Numbered from the stretch's first letter, positions 1-9,291 are shown. The stretch: DNA of 35,037 nucleotides from an uncultured Bacilli bacterium (GCA_947627505.1 CANQWG010000010.1:1-35037); one strand, 5' to 3'. Numbers and translations are program-made. The notes: generated from the sequence alone by a model not told the origin.

Positions 1-9
1 ATTACCTCC
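1..9 (-). promoter_or_regulatory. Ribosome-binding site of a gene lying beyond the left edge
   Basis: On the minus strand the last bases of the window read TTGGAGGTAAT, a near-perfect Shine-Dalgarno sequence placed about 55 bases after the flippase stop. No start codon is inside the window. This suggests that another gene follows the flippase on the same strand and that the polysaccharide locus is cut by the window edge. No hairpin terminator is seen between the flippase stop and this site. Confidence 0.4.
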
Positions 10-62
10 AAGACTTGTTTCTAATAATAATATAACACATTTATAAACTAATAAAAAAGCCT

Positions 63-1517
63 CTAATTTTTTGAAGTATTACGTTTATTTATTAATCGCT
101 TTATTTTTTGATTAATTATTTTAAAATTAAATCCATAATTGATAATTATAAAACTAGTTAAATACAAAGTTCCGCTAATATAGTAATTGTTTATTTCGGT
201 AATCGCATAAAAAACCACCATCATCATAAGCATATATATAAAATTTTTAATCCATGGTACGTGATAATTTTTTATAAAATAAGATTCTACTAAAATATAC
301 CAAAAGATCATTGTAAATATCGAAGCCATAGAAATTGAGATTGTGGTTTGAAAGATTAAATATACAATAGCATTGGCAATTATAGAAACAACAAGAACAA
401 TTAAACTTTTTATAAAGAAGTTGAAATTTTTATTTAATATTTTATAAAAATTATGGATTACAATCGTCACAGTCGAACTAATCGCTAATCCTGGAAAGAT
501 TACTCTAAAAATCACTAAAGAATCGATGTAATTAGGTAAAAACGCCTCTATAAAAAGACACAAAGGAAAATAAATGACCAAAACACCAAAAACTAGCGTA
601 AGAATAATGCTTCTAAGTTTTGGAAAATTGAGTTTGATGTTTTTATTATCATTATCGCTTCGCTTCATCGTAGGATATAAAACAACCGATATTGCGGAAA
701 TCGCAGTAGTGACTAAAGTTAACATATTGTAAGCAAAAGCATAAACAGCGTATGTTTTAGTATCGAAAATAATATTAACAAACTGACGATCTAAAGTTAA
801 AATCAAAGTTGTACAAAGATTAGCGATAGTCAAAGGAATCCCAAGCTTCATAAATTCAACGATGTCGCTTTTACCTTGTTTAAATGTTATTGAAGAACCA
901 AAAGTGATTTTTCGATAAGTGAAGAGATACCACACAAAAAGTAAACTGACAATTGCTACTGAAATTAAAGTATAAACTCGATATGAAATTGTAACACCTA
1001 CAAATCGATAAAGAAGTGCTAACACAACAATCGCTATCGTCGTCAACACTGATTGAATGATAGTTCTTATAGAATATTCGTTAAAGCGACTTGTAATTTG
1101 CGAAATCATTTGATAATAGCTATACATATTATTACCAACCATATAGATAGCAAGACATATGAATATAAATTTTAATTCGTTTGGTAATAATAACAAAGCA
1201 ATAAGTGAAATCAAAATTGCCATGATTAAATGAAGATAAAATAAAAATCTACTATAAAAACGGAATTTACCCTCTTCTAATTCTCCGTAAGATTTGCCTC
1301 CAAATTTTAAATAAATCCCATCAACTATACCGAGATGCAAAATTCCGATATATGTCGTATATAACGTAAAAGTTTTATAATAGCCATAGTCTTCAACACC
1401 GACGATTTTGGGTAATAAAAAGCCAACTAAAACACCAGACAGCACCTTAAAAAGATTGCTGATAACAACTTTTAAAATATCAAATAAAGTCTTTTTATTA
1501 CTTCTTGTTTCTTCCAT
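63..1517 (-). CDS. wzx: Wzx-type polysaccharide flippase
   Basis: A 484-residue, almost wholly hydrophobic protein with roughly 12 to 14 membrane segments and a short charged N-terminus, which fits the polysaccharide-transport branch of the MOP superfamily (PF01943/PF13440). The early pattern, an amphipathic helix followed by a glycine-rich segment ending LLPKIVGVEDYGYY, is typical of Wzx proteins. The role would be flipping the undecaprenyl-PP-linked repeat unit across the membrane for polymerisation by the neighbouring EpsG-like protein. It is the last complete gene of the capsule locus, 101 bases after rmlB. The ribosome-binding site (GAGA before ACCGG) is weak, so the start is not certain. 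The symbol reflects family role only; the substrate is unknown. Confidence 0.85.
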   Translation of the reverse strand: MEETRSNKKTLFDILKVVISNLFKVLSGVLVGFLLPKIVGVEDYGYYKTFTLYTTYIGILHLGIVDGIYLKFGGKSYGELEEGKFRFYSRFLFYLHLIMAILISLIALLLLPNELKFIFICLAIYMVGNNMYSYYQMISQITSRFNEYSIRTIIQSVLTTIAIVVLALLYRFVGVTISYRVYTLISVAIVSLLFVWYLFTYRKITFGSSITFKQGKSDIVEFMKLGIPLTIANLCTTLILTLDRQFVNIIFDTKTYAVYAFAYNMLTLVTTAISAISVVLYPTMKRSDNDNKNIKLNFPKLRSIILTLVFGVLVIYFPLCLFIEAFLPNYIDSLVIFRVIFPGLAISSTVTIVIHNFYKILNKNFNFFIKSLIVLVVSIIANAIVYLIFQTTISISMASIFTMIFWYILVESYFIKNYHVPWIKNFIYMLMMMVVFYAITEINNYYISGTLYLTSFIIINYGFNFKIINQKIKRLINKRNTSKN

Positions 1518-1618
1518 ATCCGGTTCTCTTAAATATATTTCAAAATATCATCTTATCTATTGATTATAATTTTCCAAATTTATCTTTTAAATTTTAACTT
1601 AATTCCATTATCAAACAT

Positions 1619-2638
1619 TTAATTATTTGGACTATATCTTTTCATCCAATTGCGATATTCACCGGATTCAACATGATTTATCCATTCTTGATGTTCCAAA
1701 TTCCATTGAATTGTCGATTTAATTCCAGAATCGAAATCATATTTCGGCTTCCATCCTAGTTCAGTTTTAATTTTAGTGGGATCCATCGCATAACGTAAAT
1801 CATGACCTGGTCGATCTTTTACAAAAGAAATCAATGATTCGGGCTTTTTCATAAGCTTTAATATAGTTTTAACCACATCTAAATTACTCTTCTCGTTATG
1901 TCCGCCGACATTATATATTTCGCCATCTCTACCTTTTCTTACAATAAGATCAATTGCATCACAATGATCTGCAACATAAAGCCAATCACGTACATTTTGA
2001 CCATTTCCGTAAATTGGTAATTGCTCATTTTTTAAAGCTCTTTGAATCATTAGAGGAATTAATTTTTCCGGAAAATGATAAGGTCCGTAATTATTACTGC
2101 AACGAGAAATTGTCACTGGCAATTTATATGTTCTGTAATAGGCTAAAACCAATAAGTCAGCTGCAGCTTTTGAAGCGCTATAAGGGCTGCTTGCATGGAG
2201 AGGTGTTTCTTCGTTAAACAATAAATCTAGGCGATTTAAAGGAAGGTCTCCATATACCTCATCAGTCGATACCTGATGATATCTTTTAATTCCGTATTTA
2301 CGACAAGCGTCCAAAAGAACCTGTGTCCCTAAGATATTGGTTTTTAGAAATATTTCCGGATTATCAATCGAACGATCGACATGCGATTCAGCCGCAAAAT
2401 TTATCACATAATCAAATTTTTCAATCTCAAATAATTGATAAACAGCTTCGCGATTGCAGATGTTTTCATGTATAAATTTAAAGTTTTTTTCTTTCATAAT
2501 CGGTTCTATCGTTTCAATATTCCCGGCATATGTCAATGCGTCGATACATACATATTGATCTTCGGGATATTTTCTAACCATCATATGTAGAAAATTTCCA
2601 CCGATAAATCCCGCTCCTCCTGTAACTAGAAATTTCAT
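1619..2638 (-). CDS. rmlB: dTDP-glucose 4,6-dehydratase
   Basis: An extended short-chain dehydrogenase of 339 residues, the usual RmlB length. The NAD-binding motif GGAGFIG is at residues 7-13. The catalytic Thr-Asp-Glu triad lies in STDEVYG (T125, D126, E127) and the YxxxK pair is Y153/K157. It makes dTDP-4-keto-6-deoxy-glucose from dTDP-glucose, step two of dTDP-L-rhamnose synthesis. A strong Shine-Dalgarno (AAGGAGTG) precedes the ATG. It follows the polymerase gene by 12 bases and completes the rhamnose set with rmlA, rmlC and rmlD, although here it is separated from those three by the polymerase. Confidence 0.96.
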   Translation of the reverse strand: MKFLVTGGAGFIGGNFLHMMVRKYPEDQYVCIDALTYAGNIETIEPIMKEKNFKFIHENICNREAVYQLFEIEKFDYVINFAAESHVDRSIDNPEIFLKTNILGTQVLLDACRKYGIKRYHQVSTDEVYGDLPLNRLDLLFNEETPLHASSPYSASKAAADLLVLAYYRTYKLPVTISRCSNNYGPYHFPEKLIPLMIQRALKNEQLPIYGNGQNVRDWLYVADHCDAIDLIVRKGRDGEIYNVGGHNEKSNLDVVKTILKLMKKPESLISFVKDRPGHDLRYAMDPTKIKTELGWKPKYDFDSGIKSTIQWNLEHQEWINHVESGEYRNWMKRYSPNN

Positions 2639-2650
2639 TCTTACACTCCT

Positions 2651-3736
2651 TTAAAAATAAATATTATTGTTGATAAATGGTTCAAAAACTGTATGAATAT
2701 TGTTGTTTTCAAGAACCAACATATATAAACAAGCAATTGATACGATTATCGTTACTGCTTGAATCGCAAAATTTCTTTTTTTAACTACTAGCATACTTGC
2801 TACGGAGCAGCAATTAAAAATTACCATCATCTGTTGAATGCGATAAAAATCCATCACTAAAAAAATCAGCGGAATAATTGCAAGCATTACGATATTTGCT
2901 TTAAAAACAAAATCTTGAAATTCAGTAGTCTCCATTCTACGCAGATATTTAATGTAAATATAAGGGAATGCTTGTAATACAAAAACTAATAATATTAACT
3001 TAATGATTTTAAGTTGTTGTACTAAAGTATATTTACTTCCTAAGCCAAATACACGATCAAGTTTGTCAGGAGAAATAAAAATTGACGCAATCTGCTTTAA
3101 TAAGGGTGTAAAACAAAGTATCGATATAATGCTTGCCAACAAAATAGTGTACCCTAAAGTAAAACCCTTTTTATCTTTAGTTAGTACAACTGGAACCAAA
3201 ATAAGATAAAAAATCGTTGAAGCATGGATACAAGCCGATAGAATTATCAAAAGCGTTGATCCGATTATTGCCAAATATTTCGATTTAGTTTTAAATAACC
3301 AAAAAATCGCCATCCACCCGACAATCATCGCCAAAGTTTGGCGCAACTGTGTTGCATCCATACAAAGTGGGAAAATCAAAAGACACGCTAAAACAAAATT
3401 ACGATTATCCGGGCACAATCTATTGACTAAAAATCCAGTTGCGCCGGCATAAATTATTCCATTAACTAGTAGCCAATCATAATAAGAAAAATGAAGTAAA
3501 TTGAAAATTCCGATAAAGATCGTGTAAATTATTTCAGTTTCTCCTTGATGTTTTAAGTAATCATTATATCTAGTGATATATACCGCTTCGTCAGCCAGGC
3601 CACGGCTGCCACCGATTAATAAAGCCATATAAATTAAAATAGCAATAAAAAGAAATTTATTTTTTTTAAAAACAAATCCCGCGATAACTGCACTTATAAA
3701 TAAAATAAATGGGAAGAATTCCAACAAAACAATCAC
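2651..3736 (-). CDS. EpsG-family polysaccharide polymerase (Wzy-like)
   Basis: A polytopic membrane protein of up to 361 residues with about ten hydrophobic segments. Near residue 44, GSRGLADEAVYITRYN matches the conserved first-loop signature of the EpsG family (PF14897), in which a small motif with G, D and Y precedes the second helix. The predicted role is polymerisation of flipped repeat units at the outer face of the membrane. The first in-frame start is a GTG (3734-3736) that overlaps the Shine-Dalgarno GAGGTG. A TTG at 3725-3727 has better spacing and may be the true start, shortening the protein by three residues. It sits between rmlD and rmlB, consistent with a Wzx/Wzy locus. Wzy proteins vary greatly in sequence, so the polymer cannot be predicted. 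Confidence 0.75.
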   Translation of the reverse strand: MIVLLEFFPFILFISAVIAGFVFKKNKFLFIAILIYMALLIGGSRGLADEAVYITRYNDYLKHQGETEIIYTIFIGIFNLLHFSYYDWLLVNGIIYAGATGFLVNRLCPDNRNFVLACLLIFPLCMDATQLRQTLAMIVGWMAIFWLFKTKSKYLAIIGSTLLIILSACIHASTIFYLILVPVVLTKDKKGFTLGYTILLASIISILCFTPLLKQIASIFISPDKLDRVFGLGSKYTLVQQLKIIKLILLVFVLQAFPYIYIKYLRRMETTEFQDFVFKANIVMLAIIPLIFLVMDFYRIQQMMVIFNCCSVASMLVVKKRNFAIQAVTIIVSIACLYMLVLENNNIHTVFEPFINNNIYF

Positions 3737-3776
3737 CTCTACTGCTATTCTTTAAAATATTATACACCTTGAAGGT

Positions 3777-4652
3777 TTAATTTAATAATCTTTTAAGATA
3801 TTCACTTACTGCCTCTTTCCATTGAGGTAGTCTTTTAAAGCCTGCTTCATCCAAAGACTTTTTACTCAGCCTGCTATTTAAAGGTCGTTTTGCTTGATTC
3901 AAAACAAGTTTTCGATATTCTTCAGTTGTGATTGGAATAACTTTCGTATCTCTTTGCGATTCTTTAAAAATAAAACAAGCCAATTCCGCCCAAGAACAGA
4001 TACCTTCATTTGTAGCATGATATATTCCATATTTATCTGTTTCCATCATATCGCACATCAATTTGCTTAAATCATATGTATATGTCGGACTACCAATTTG
4101 ATCATTAACAACAAAGATTTCTTTTTTTCCACTATCGGATAATTTAAGCATTGTCTTGATAAAATTATTACCATTTATTCCAAACACCCACGATATTCTA
4201 ATTATGAAATATTTCTTCATAATTGATGTTACAAAGTCTTCACCTATCGATTTAGTTTTACCATAAACACTTAATCCGAGTTTAGGATCATCTGTTTCAA
4301 AAAATTTTTCGCCTTGACCATCAAAAACATAATCGGTAGAAATATAAATAAGTTTCGCACCTACTTTATGACATGCTTCAGCAATATATTTTGTTCCCAT
4401 GGCATTGACAGCATAGCATTCCTCTTTCATTTCTTCGGCTTTATCAACTGCCGTCCAAGCAGCGTTATGCAAAATAATATCAGGTTTATACTCTAAAATT
4501 AATCGATTCACATCATTTTGAATTGTAATATCAAGTTCGTCTTTATCGATGGCTACAACATTTTTATAGCCTCTTTCCTTTAATTCACGAACACAATCAT
4601 AACCTAACTGACCTTTGGCACCGGTTACTATAATTTTAAGATTTTGATTCAT
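3777..4652 (-). CDS. rmlD: dTDP-4-dehydrorhamnose reductase
   Basis: 291 residues, as expected for RmlD. The Rossmann motif TGAKGQLG is at residues 10-17, STDYVFDG at 105-112, and the catalytic Tyr/Lys pair at Y130/K134 in YGKTK. It reduces dTDP-4-keto-L-rhamnose to dTDP-L-rhamnose with NAD(P)H, the last step of the pathway. It begins 8 bases after the rmlC stop, so rmlA, rmlC and rmlD are almost certainly on one transcript. The polymerase gene follows after about 40 bases, in which a short ACCTT/AAGGT inverted repeat can be seen but no T-tract. Confidence 0.95.
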   Translation of the reverse strand: MNQNLKIIVTGAKGQLGYDCVRELKERGYKNVVAIDKDELDITIQNDVNRLILEYKPDIILHNAAWTAVDKAEEMKEECYAVNAMGTKYIAEACHKVGAKLIYISTDYVFDGQGEKFFETDDPKLGLSVYGKTKSIGEDFVTSIMKKYFIIRISWVFGINGNNFIKTMLKLSDSGKKEIFVVNDQIGSPTYTYDLSKLMCDMMETDKYGIYHATNEGICSWAELACFIFKESQRDTKVIPITTEEYRKLVLNQAKRPLNSRLSKKSLDEAGFKRLPQWKEAVSEYLKRLLN

Positions 4653-4660
4653 AGTTTCTC

Positions 4661-5203
4661 CTAAAATGAAATTTTCATTTCTGTTAAGAAAGGATGATTT
4701 TTATCTTTTTCAGATAGAATAGGCTCGCCTTTATAAGGCCAAGCAATATTTATTGTTGGATCATTCCACCTGATTCCTCCTTCATCCTCCGGATGATAAA
4801 ATTCATCGCATTTATAAGTAAATATCGCAGTATCGCTAAGCACTACAAACCCATGCGCAAACCCTCGTGGAATCAAAAATTGTCGCTTATTTTCCTTTGA
4901 AAGTATAACACCTATCCACTTGCCGTAAGTGACGCTATTTTTTCTTAAATCTACTGCAACATCAAAAACTTCCCCCTCTAATACTCTTACAAGTTTCGCT
5001 TGCGGAAAATTTTTTTGAAAATGAAGTCCTCTTAACACTCCTTTTTTAGATTTAGATTGATTGTCTTGTACAAATTTAAAGTTTAAATTATGTTCTTTAA
5101 ACTCCTTCTCATTATATGTTTCCATAAAGTAACCACGATAATCTCCATACACTCGTGGTTCTAAAATATAAACTCCTTCGATTTCTGTTTTAATAAATTC
5201 CAT
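4661..5203 (-). CDS. rmlC: dTDP-4-dehydrorhamnose 3,5-epimerase
   Basis: A cupin-fold protein of 180 residues, the standard RmlC length. The motif VLRGLHFQ contains the catalytic base His61. FTYKCDEFYHPEDEGG (from about residue 128) carries the conserved tyrosine, and GGIRWNDP is the family's late signature. It epimerises C3 and C5 of dTDP-4-keto-6-deoxy-glucose. The ATG at 5203 was chosen because GAGGT lies seven bases upstream. An in-frame TTG two codons earlier (5209) overlaps this spacing and is less likely. It lies between rmlA (13 bases to the longest reading) and rmlD (8 bases). Confidence 0.95.
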   Translation of the reverse strand: MEFIKTEIEGVYILEPRVYGDYRGYFMETYNEKEFKEHNLNFKFVQDNQSKSKKGVLRGLHFQKNFPQAKLVRVLEGEVFDVAVDLRKNSVTYGKWIGVILSKENKRQFLIPRGFAHGFVVLSDTAIFTYKCDEFYHPEDEGGIRWNDPTINIAWPYKGEPILSEKDKNHPFLTEMKISF

Positions 5204-5221
5204 AGTCAATACCTCGACATA

Positions 5222-6106
5222 TTAATATTTTATCTTATCTAAAGCAACATTAAGTAAATGCTTACCATATTGATTATTGGACATTTTATTACCCGTTTCT
5301 AATAATTGTTCTTTACTAATCCATCCATTTTTATAAGCAATTTCTTCGGGACAACAAATTTTTATACCTTGATGCTCTTCTAATAATTTTATGTAATTTG
5401 AAGCATCGATTAAAGAATCGTGAGTTCCCGTATCCAACCATGAATAACCGCGTCCTAAAATTGTTACATGTAATCTATGACTCTGTAAATACATATTATT
5501 TAAAGTTGTAATTTCAAGTTCTCCTCTAGGTGATGGTTTTACCAATTTCGCCATTTCACTGACACCTTTAGGATAAAAATAGATTCCAGTAACACAATAA
5601 TTTGATTTTGGATTTAATGGTTTTTCCTCAATTGAAACAGCATTATTATCGACATCAAATTCTACAATCCCATATCGTTTTGGATCTTTTACAAAATATC
5701 CATATATAGTCGCCTCTCCGTTTATCGCTCGATTAACGGAATTTTTTAAATGATTAATAAGACCTGCTCCATAAAAAATATTATCTCCCAATATCATCGC
5801 ACATGGTTCATCACCAATAAAATCTTCACCTAAAATAAAAGCTTGTGCCAACCCATCAGGAGAGGGTTGCACTTTATATTGAAGATTGATACCAAATTTA
5901 GAACCATTTCCCAATAGTTTTTCCATTCTTGGAAGATCAATAGAAGTAGAAATAATTAAAATATCTTTTATTCCGGCCATCATTAAAACACTTAATGGAT
6001 AATAGATCATCGGTTTATCATAAATTGGTAAAAGTTGTTTTGAAGTTACCAATGTCAAAGGGTATAGTCTCGTTCCAGAGCCACCAGCTAATATAATACC
6101 TTTCAT
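5222..6106 (-). CDS. rmlA: Glucose-1-phosphate thymidylyltransferase
   Basis: 294 residues, matching the short RmlA class. The nucleotide-binding signature GGSGTRLYP is at residues 8-16. It is followed by the typical [22 protein letters not shown] and VEEKP-like ([17 protein letters not shown]) motifs. It forms dTDP-glucose from glucose-1-phosphate and dTTP, committing carbon to dTDP-rhamnose. In this window glucose-1-phosphate could also come from the predicted glucan phosphorylase in the glucan operon, although that link is inference. Good Shine-Dalgarno (GGTGGAG) before the ATG. First of the rml genes in transcription order. Confidence 0.96.
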   Translation of the reverse strand: MKGIILAGGSGTRLYPLTLVTSKQLLPIYDKPMIYYPLSVLMMAGIKDILIISTSIDLPRMEKLLGNGSKFGINLQYKVQPSPDGLAQAFILGEDFIGDEPCAMILGDNIFYGAGLINHLKNSVNRAINGEATIYGYFVKDPKRYGIVEFDVDNNAVSIEEKPLNPKSNYCVTGIYFYPKGVSEMAKLVKPSPRGELEITTLNNMYLQSHRLHVTILGRGYSWLDTGTHDSLIDASNYIKLLEEHQGIKICCPEEIAYKNGWISKEQLLETGNKMSNNQYGKHLLNVALDKIKY

Positions 6107-6133
6107 AAGTTACTCCACCTTTATAATATTTTA

Positions 6134-6976
6134 TCATATTTTTACTTTACATTTAAAGCCATCTTTAAAGCCTTTAAAAGCTGCCTTTAATTTTGAAAAT
6201 TTTTGTTTTTCAAAAACAAATACAAAAATCGTTCTCCCTAAAGTTTTAAAAAACGCTTTAAATAGCGATATATCACGATATTTTTTGGCAAGATATATAT
6301 CGTTTCTTACAATGTAATAACGCCTAAAACTATTATGATTGTAAATTGGATGTTCCTTACCGAATACTTTTACTACCTTGCTTATTTGACCAATTTCATG
6401 AAGTAATCCAATATATGGTATCCGATATGTAATATAATTATTGTTTTTAAGATTTAAACCGAAGTCACGATCTACTCCATCAATAAACAAATATTCATCA
6501 AATCCTCCAACTTTTTTCCAAATATCAAGCACTAAAAATGATCCTGATGTGATACACCAATCGATTTTTATCGGTTCATTTTTTAATTGTATGTCTCGTT
6601 TATTATTGCGATCTATAATTTCACAAGTCAATTGTCCAATTTGTGGTAAATTACAATATTTAAGATAATTCTCAACAAGTTTTTCATAACACACCGAATC
6701 TTGATCTAAAGTTATTGCATACAAATACCCGTCATTTATAGCATTTTTGCAACCTTCGTTTAATGCTGCAGCAATACCTTTATTTGCTTTTAAATCAATC
6801 GTTGCAATTTTTTTATTATCTTTAAAACATTGAACTATTTCATCAATATTAGAAGAGCCGTTTTCAACTAAATACACTCTGTCGACTTGTGCTAAAATTG
6901 CAGAAACGTTTTCTTTCAATCGCTCCATTTTCGGATTATACAGCACGATAATTGCACACACTTTAGTAGTTTGCAT
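6134..6976 (-). CDS. GT2 glycosyltransferase, rhamnosyltransferase-like
   Basis: 280 residues with a GT-A fold. It opens with CAIIVLYNPKMERL, followed by VYLVENGSSN and KGIAAALNEGC. The DxD-type metal motif is in ITLDQDSV near residue 107. A GSFLVLDIWKKVGGFDE segment near 155-175 is the usual acceptor-side signature. The N-terminal pattern and length fit bacterial rhamnosyltransferases of family GT2, and the neighbouring rmlACDB genes supply dTDP-L-rhamnose, so transfer of rhamnose to the lipid-linked repeat is the likely job. Its start overlaps the end of the upstream glycosyltransferase by 14 bases, implying translational coupling. The sugar specificity is inferred from context only. Confidence 0.82.
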   Translation of the reverse strand: MQTTKVCAIIVLYNPKMERLKENVSAILAQVDRVYLVENGSSNIDEIVQCFKDNKKIATIDLKANKGIAAALNEGCKNAINDGYLYAITLDQDSVCYEKLVENYLKYCNLPQIGQLTCEIIDRNNKRDIQLKNEPIKIDWCITSGSFLVLDIWKKVGGFDEYLFIDGVDRDFGLNLKNNNYITYRIPYIGLLHEIGQISKVVKVFGKEHPIYNHNSFRRYYIVRNDIYLAKKYRDISLFKAFFKTLGRTIFVFVFEKQKFSKLKAAFKGFKDGFKCKVKI

Positions 6977-7865
6977 ACTTAATCACTCTTTCTAACCAGT
7001 TTTCAAAATAATAATATTCTTTGTAATGATTTTCCAATCGAAAATAAGGACTAGTAATAAATTCATAAAGATCAGCAATATTATCTTCACCAAGAATAAA
7101 GATATTCTCTTTCCGATAAAATTTAAAATTTGCGATATTGCGATTATCAGTTATTAATTTTTTTTCAAATGTTAATGCCTCTAATGGTCTTAGTGTCAAC
7201 CCGATTTGATTAGTTCTATTAAGATCAACGATCACTTTTGTACCGATAATTTTTTCGATAATTTCTTGATAAGTTAATCGATCGTTTATTCCTTCTAAAC
7301 CGGTAATCTTAAAATCGCATATTAAATTTGTGCGTGACAACTCGTTTGTTAGTGCTTGAAGTTGTTCTTGACGTCCTTTGCGATTTACACCTATATAAAA
7401 GAGATCACTTACATAAGAATTAGACTCTCCTTTTTCTAAAGGAAAATAGTAAGTATCAACAAAAGCTATATGAAACTTTTTTGCATCCCCTTCATCAAAA
7501 GTACAAAGAAAAACATTGTTGCTTAAAATTTCACTTGGTAGCATTTCTCGATCCGTATAGAGATTCCAATAATAAACGATTACTTTTTTATTTTTCAAGA
7601 TTTTTAAAGCATGTTTAGCCGACTTACGCGAAGGTAAAATAAAGATATCATATTCCTCAATATGTTTCTTCCACTCTCCGTAAATGAGTGATAAAAAACC
7701 AGAATAAATGTGAATTCCTAAAAATAAACAGATTTTTTTTATAAATTGACCACAATTGCGATAAAGTTTTTGAGAAGAAACATTCACGATTCTTTGCCGT
7801 TGCTCTCTAAAAAAAGCACCAAAATCGTCAGAATCGACATCTAAATAAAGTATTTTTTTATTCAT
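6963..7865 (-). CDS. Probable GT-B glycosyltransferase of the polysaccharide locus
   Basis: 300 residues. No strong named match is recognised. The C-terminal half has a glycosyltransferase look: FYIGVNRKGRQEQL, then GLTLRPLEALTFEKKLITDN near residues 223-243, similar to the donor-binding end of GT-B enzymes in capsule and LPS loci. The N-terminal half contains a beta-strand/helix pattern (YDIFILPS, KKVIVYYWN) suited to the acceptor domain. There is no signal peptide. It lies between the GT4 enzyme and the rhamnosyltransferase-like gene and overlaps the latter by 14 bases. The start is preceded by GAGAGGATGAG. It could also be a sugar-modifying transferase, such as a CgeB-like protein, rather than a chain-building enzyme. 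Confidence 0.6.
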   Translation of the reverse strand: MNKKILYLDVDSDDFGAFFREQRQRIVNVSSQKLYRNCGQFIKKICLFLGIHIYSGFLSLIYGEWKKHIEEYDIFILPSRKSAKHALKILKNKKVIVYYWNLYTDREMLPSEILSNNVFLCTFDEGDAKKFHIAFVDTYYFPLEKGESNSYVSDLFYIGVNRKGRQEQLQALTNELSRTNLICDFKITGLEGINDRLTYQEIIEKIIGTKVIVDLNRTNQIGLTLRPLEALTFEKKLITDNRNIANFKFYRKENIFILGEDNIADLYEFITSPYFRLENHYKEYYYFENWLERVIKYANY

Positions 7866-7924
7866 TCATCTCATCCTCTCATAATTTTAAGTTTAAAGGA
7901 ATTTTTGTATTAAAACAAATATTG

Positions 7925-9037
7925 TTAGTTGTCATTTACAATCTTCTCGTAAGCTTCAAGTAATTTTTTAGCTTCAATTGAAATGTCATATTTCGTATTA
8001 ACGAATGAAAGATATCCATTGCTACGATCAATTTCCGGAGCACTAATTATCCTTTCTGCGATTGTTCGTTTATCATCAGCAAGATTAAACGAATATACAT
8101 TTTGATTAACCACAAGTTCACTAGTGATTGTATCTGAATAAAAAAGATTTAGACCATTGACTTGTGCTTCAATTCCAACAACCGGTAGTCCTTCATAAAG
8201 GCTTGGTAATATAAAGCAATCCATAGCTTGATAAAATCTAGACGGATCTTTTTGAACCGCCAAAAAAATAATTTTATCATAAATATCCAATTTTTTAGAC
8301 CTTTCTATGACTTCATTATGTAGTGGACCATCGCCTATTAAAAATAAAACGGCATTTTCTTTTTTTACTAAAATTTCTTTAAATACTTCTAGCAAAAATA
8401 AATGATTTTTTTGAGGAACAAATCTTCCGATATGTCCAATCACAAATTTGTCTTTTAAATCGAACACTTTGCGAGTTTTTTCACGCAGTTCGTCGTTATA
8501 TTTAAAACGCTCTATATCAACAGCATTATTGATGATAGTAATTTTTCCTTTTTCAAAATAATCCTTACCAAACAACCACTTACCAGCCAATTCTGAGCAT
8601 GCAAAATAATGTGTTGCATATCGTTTTGAAAAAGGTCTTAGTAGATTTTTAATGATAGTTTTTAAAACTTCTTTATTATTCGCCGTCGAATGAGAATGAG
8701 CAATCCTAATTTTAATTCCTGCACGTTTAGCGGCTCTAAGCGCAAAAACGCTCAATGTATTCATATTGGAATGAACGATATCATACTTTTCTTTTCTAAA
8801 CAACTTCTCTAAACGCTTCATATATTTAAATGGATGCAAATAAGAGGGAATAACATAAACTTTACCGCCAAATTCTTTAATCTTATTTTTAACTACAAAG
8901 CTTGAATCTTTGTCTACAAAAAAATCAAACTGTACTTTTGTTTGATCGATAAATTTATAGTAATTTAAAATAACAGCCTCAACTCCCCCACCAGCTGTTC
9001 CAATAATCTGTGCAACTTTAATCTTCTTGTTTTCCAT
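7925..9037 (-). CDS. GT4-family glycosyltransferase
   Basis: 370 residues with the classic GT-B architecture. The N-terminal lobe starts KVAQIIGTAGGGVEAVILNYY, the glycine-rich acceptor-side motif seen in EpsF-like enzymes. The C-terminal lobe has GHIGRFVPQKNHLFLLEVF and FILPSLYEGLPVVGIEAQVNGL, which contains the E-x7-E donor-binding motif of GT4. It probably adds one sugar to the undecaprenyl-PP acceptor made by the priming transferase encoded upstream. It is the first gene after a strong promoter at 9146-9174, with a leader of about 100 bases, so it probably heads the transcript for the glycosyltransferase, rml, polymerase and flippase genes. Confidence 0.88.
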   Translation of the reverse strand: MENKKIKVAQIIGTAGGGVEAVILNYYKFIDQTKVQFDFFVDKDSSFVVKNKIKEFGGKVYVIPSYLHPFKYMKRLEKLFRKEKYDIVHSNMNTLSVFALRAAKRAGIKIRIAHSHSTANNKEVLKTIIKNLLRPFSKRYATHYFACSELAGKWLFGKDYFEKGKITIINNAVDIERFKYNDELREKTRKVFDLKDKFVIGHIGRFVPQKNHLFLLEVFKEILVKKENAVLFLIGDGPLHNEVIERSKKLDIYDKIIFLAVQKDPSRFYQAMDCFILPSLYEGLPVVGIEAQVNGLNLFYSDTITSELVVNQNVYSFNLADDKRTIAERIISAPEIDRSNGYLSFVNTKYDISIEAKKLLEAYEKIVNDN

Positions 9038-9122
9038 CTTTAAAATTCTATCTTCATTACTACTTTTTACTTTTAACTAAAATTATATTCACGATATTAA
9101 CTTTAATTAATGTGCTTTTTTG

Positions 9123-9136
9123 GACTAAAAATAGTC
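9123..9136 (-). repeat. Short inverted repeat in the 5' leader
   Basis: The arms GACTA and TAGTC are separated by a four-base loop. The repeat begins a few bases after the predicted transcription start. On the minus strand it is followed by CAAAAAAG rather than a T-tract, so it does not look like a terminator. It could be an operator or an RNA structure protecting the 5' end. Confidence 0.3.
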
Positions 9137-9145
9137 ACGTTAATA

Positions 9146-9174
9146 TTTATACAAGAAAAAATTTTAATTGTCAA
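9146..9174 (-). promoter_or_regulatory. SigA-type promoter for the glycosyltransferase/rml/wzy/wzx genes
   Basis: The minus strand shows TTGACA (9169-9174), a 17-base spacer and TATAAA (9146-9151). The -35 box is a perfect consensus and the -10 box has five of six matches. Transcription would start near 9139, giving a leader of about 100 bases before the ATG at 9037. Confidence 0.7.
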
Positions 9175-9184
9175 TATTACAATT

Positions 9185-9196
9185 AATGTTAACATT
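9185..9196. promoter_or_regulatory. Perfect 12-base palindrome upstream of the -35 box
   Basis: AATGTTAACATT is perfectly self-complementary and ends about 11 bases upstream of the -35 box of the promoter at 9146-9174. The position suits a dimeric regulator or activator. AT-rich DNA makes short palindromes common, so this is only suggestive. Confidence 0.3.
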
Positions 9197-9291
9197 GATT
9201 ATAGCTAACTAGATATCAACTACTAAAAATATTCAATTGTGAATCTTTTAATTTAATTATTGAGTCTATTTAACCATATCTCTGCTAAAAA

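Larger units (their letters stand above)
9038..9291. other. Non-coding region with promoter, palindrome and small hairpin
   Basis: This 254-base, very AT-rich gap separates the priming transferase from the first glycosyltransferase gene. No credible open reading frame was found on either strand. On the minus strand it holds a strong promoter (9146-9174), a perfect 12-base palindrome just upstream of the -35 box (9185-9196), and a small inverted repeat in the leader (9123-9136). No intrinsic terminator for the upstream gene is visible, so transcripts may read through. Confidence 0.6.

Noticed and set aside
1518-1618. A promoter for the flippase gene
   Set aside because: The best pair (TTGGAA and TAAGAT, 16 bases apart) is no better than expected by chance in such AT-rich DNA.
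3737-3776. A promoter or terminator between rmlD and the polymerase gene
   Set aside because: A TATAAT is present but has no acceptable -35 box at 16 to 18 bases, and the ACCTT/AAGGT repeat has only five pairs and no T-tract.
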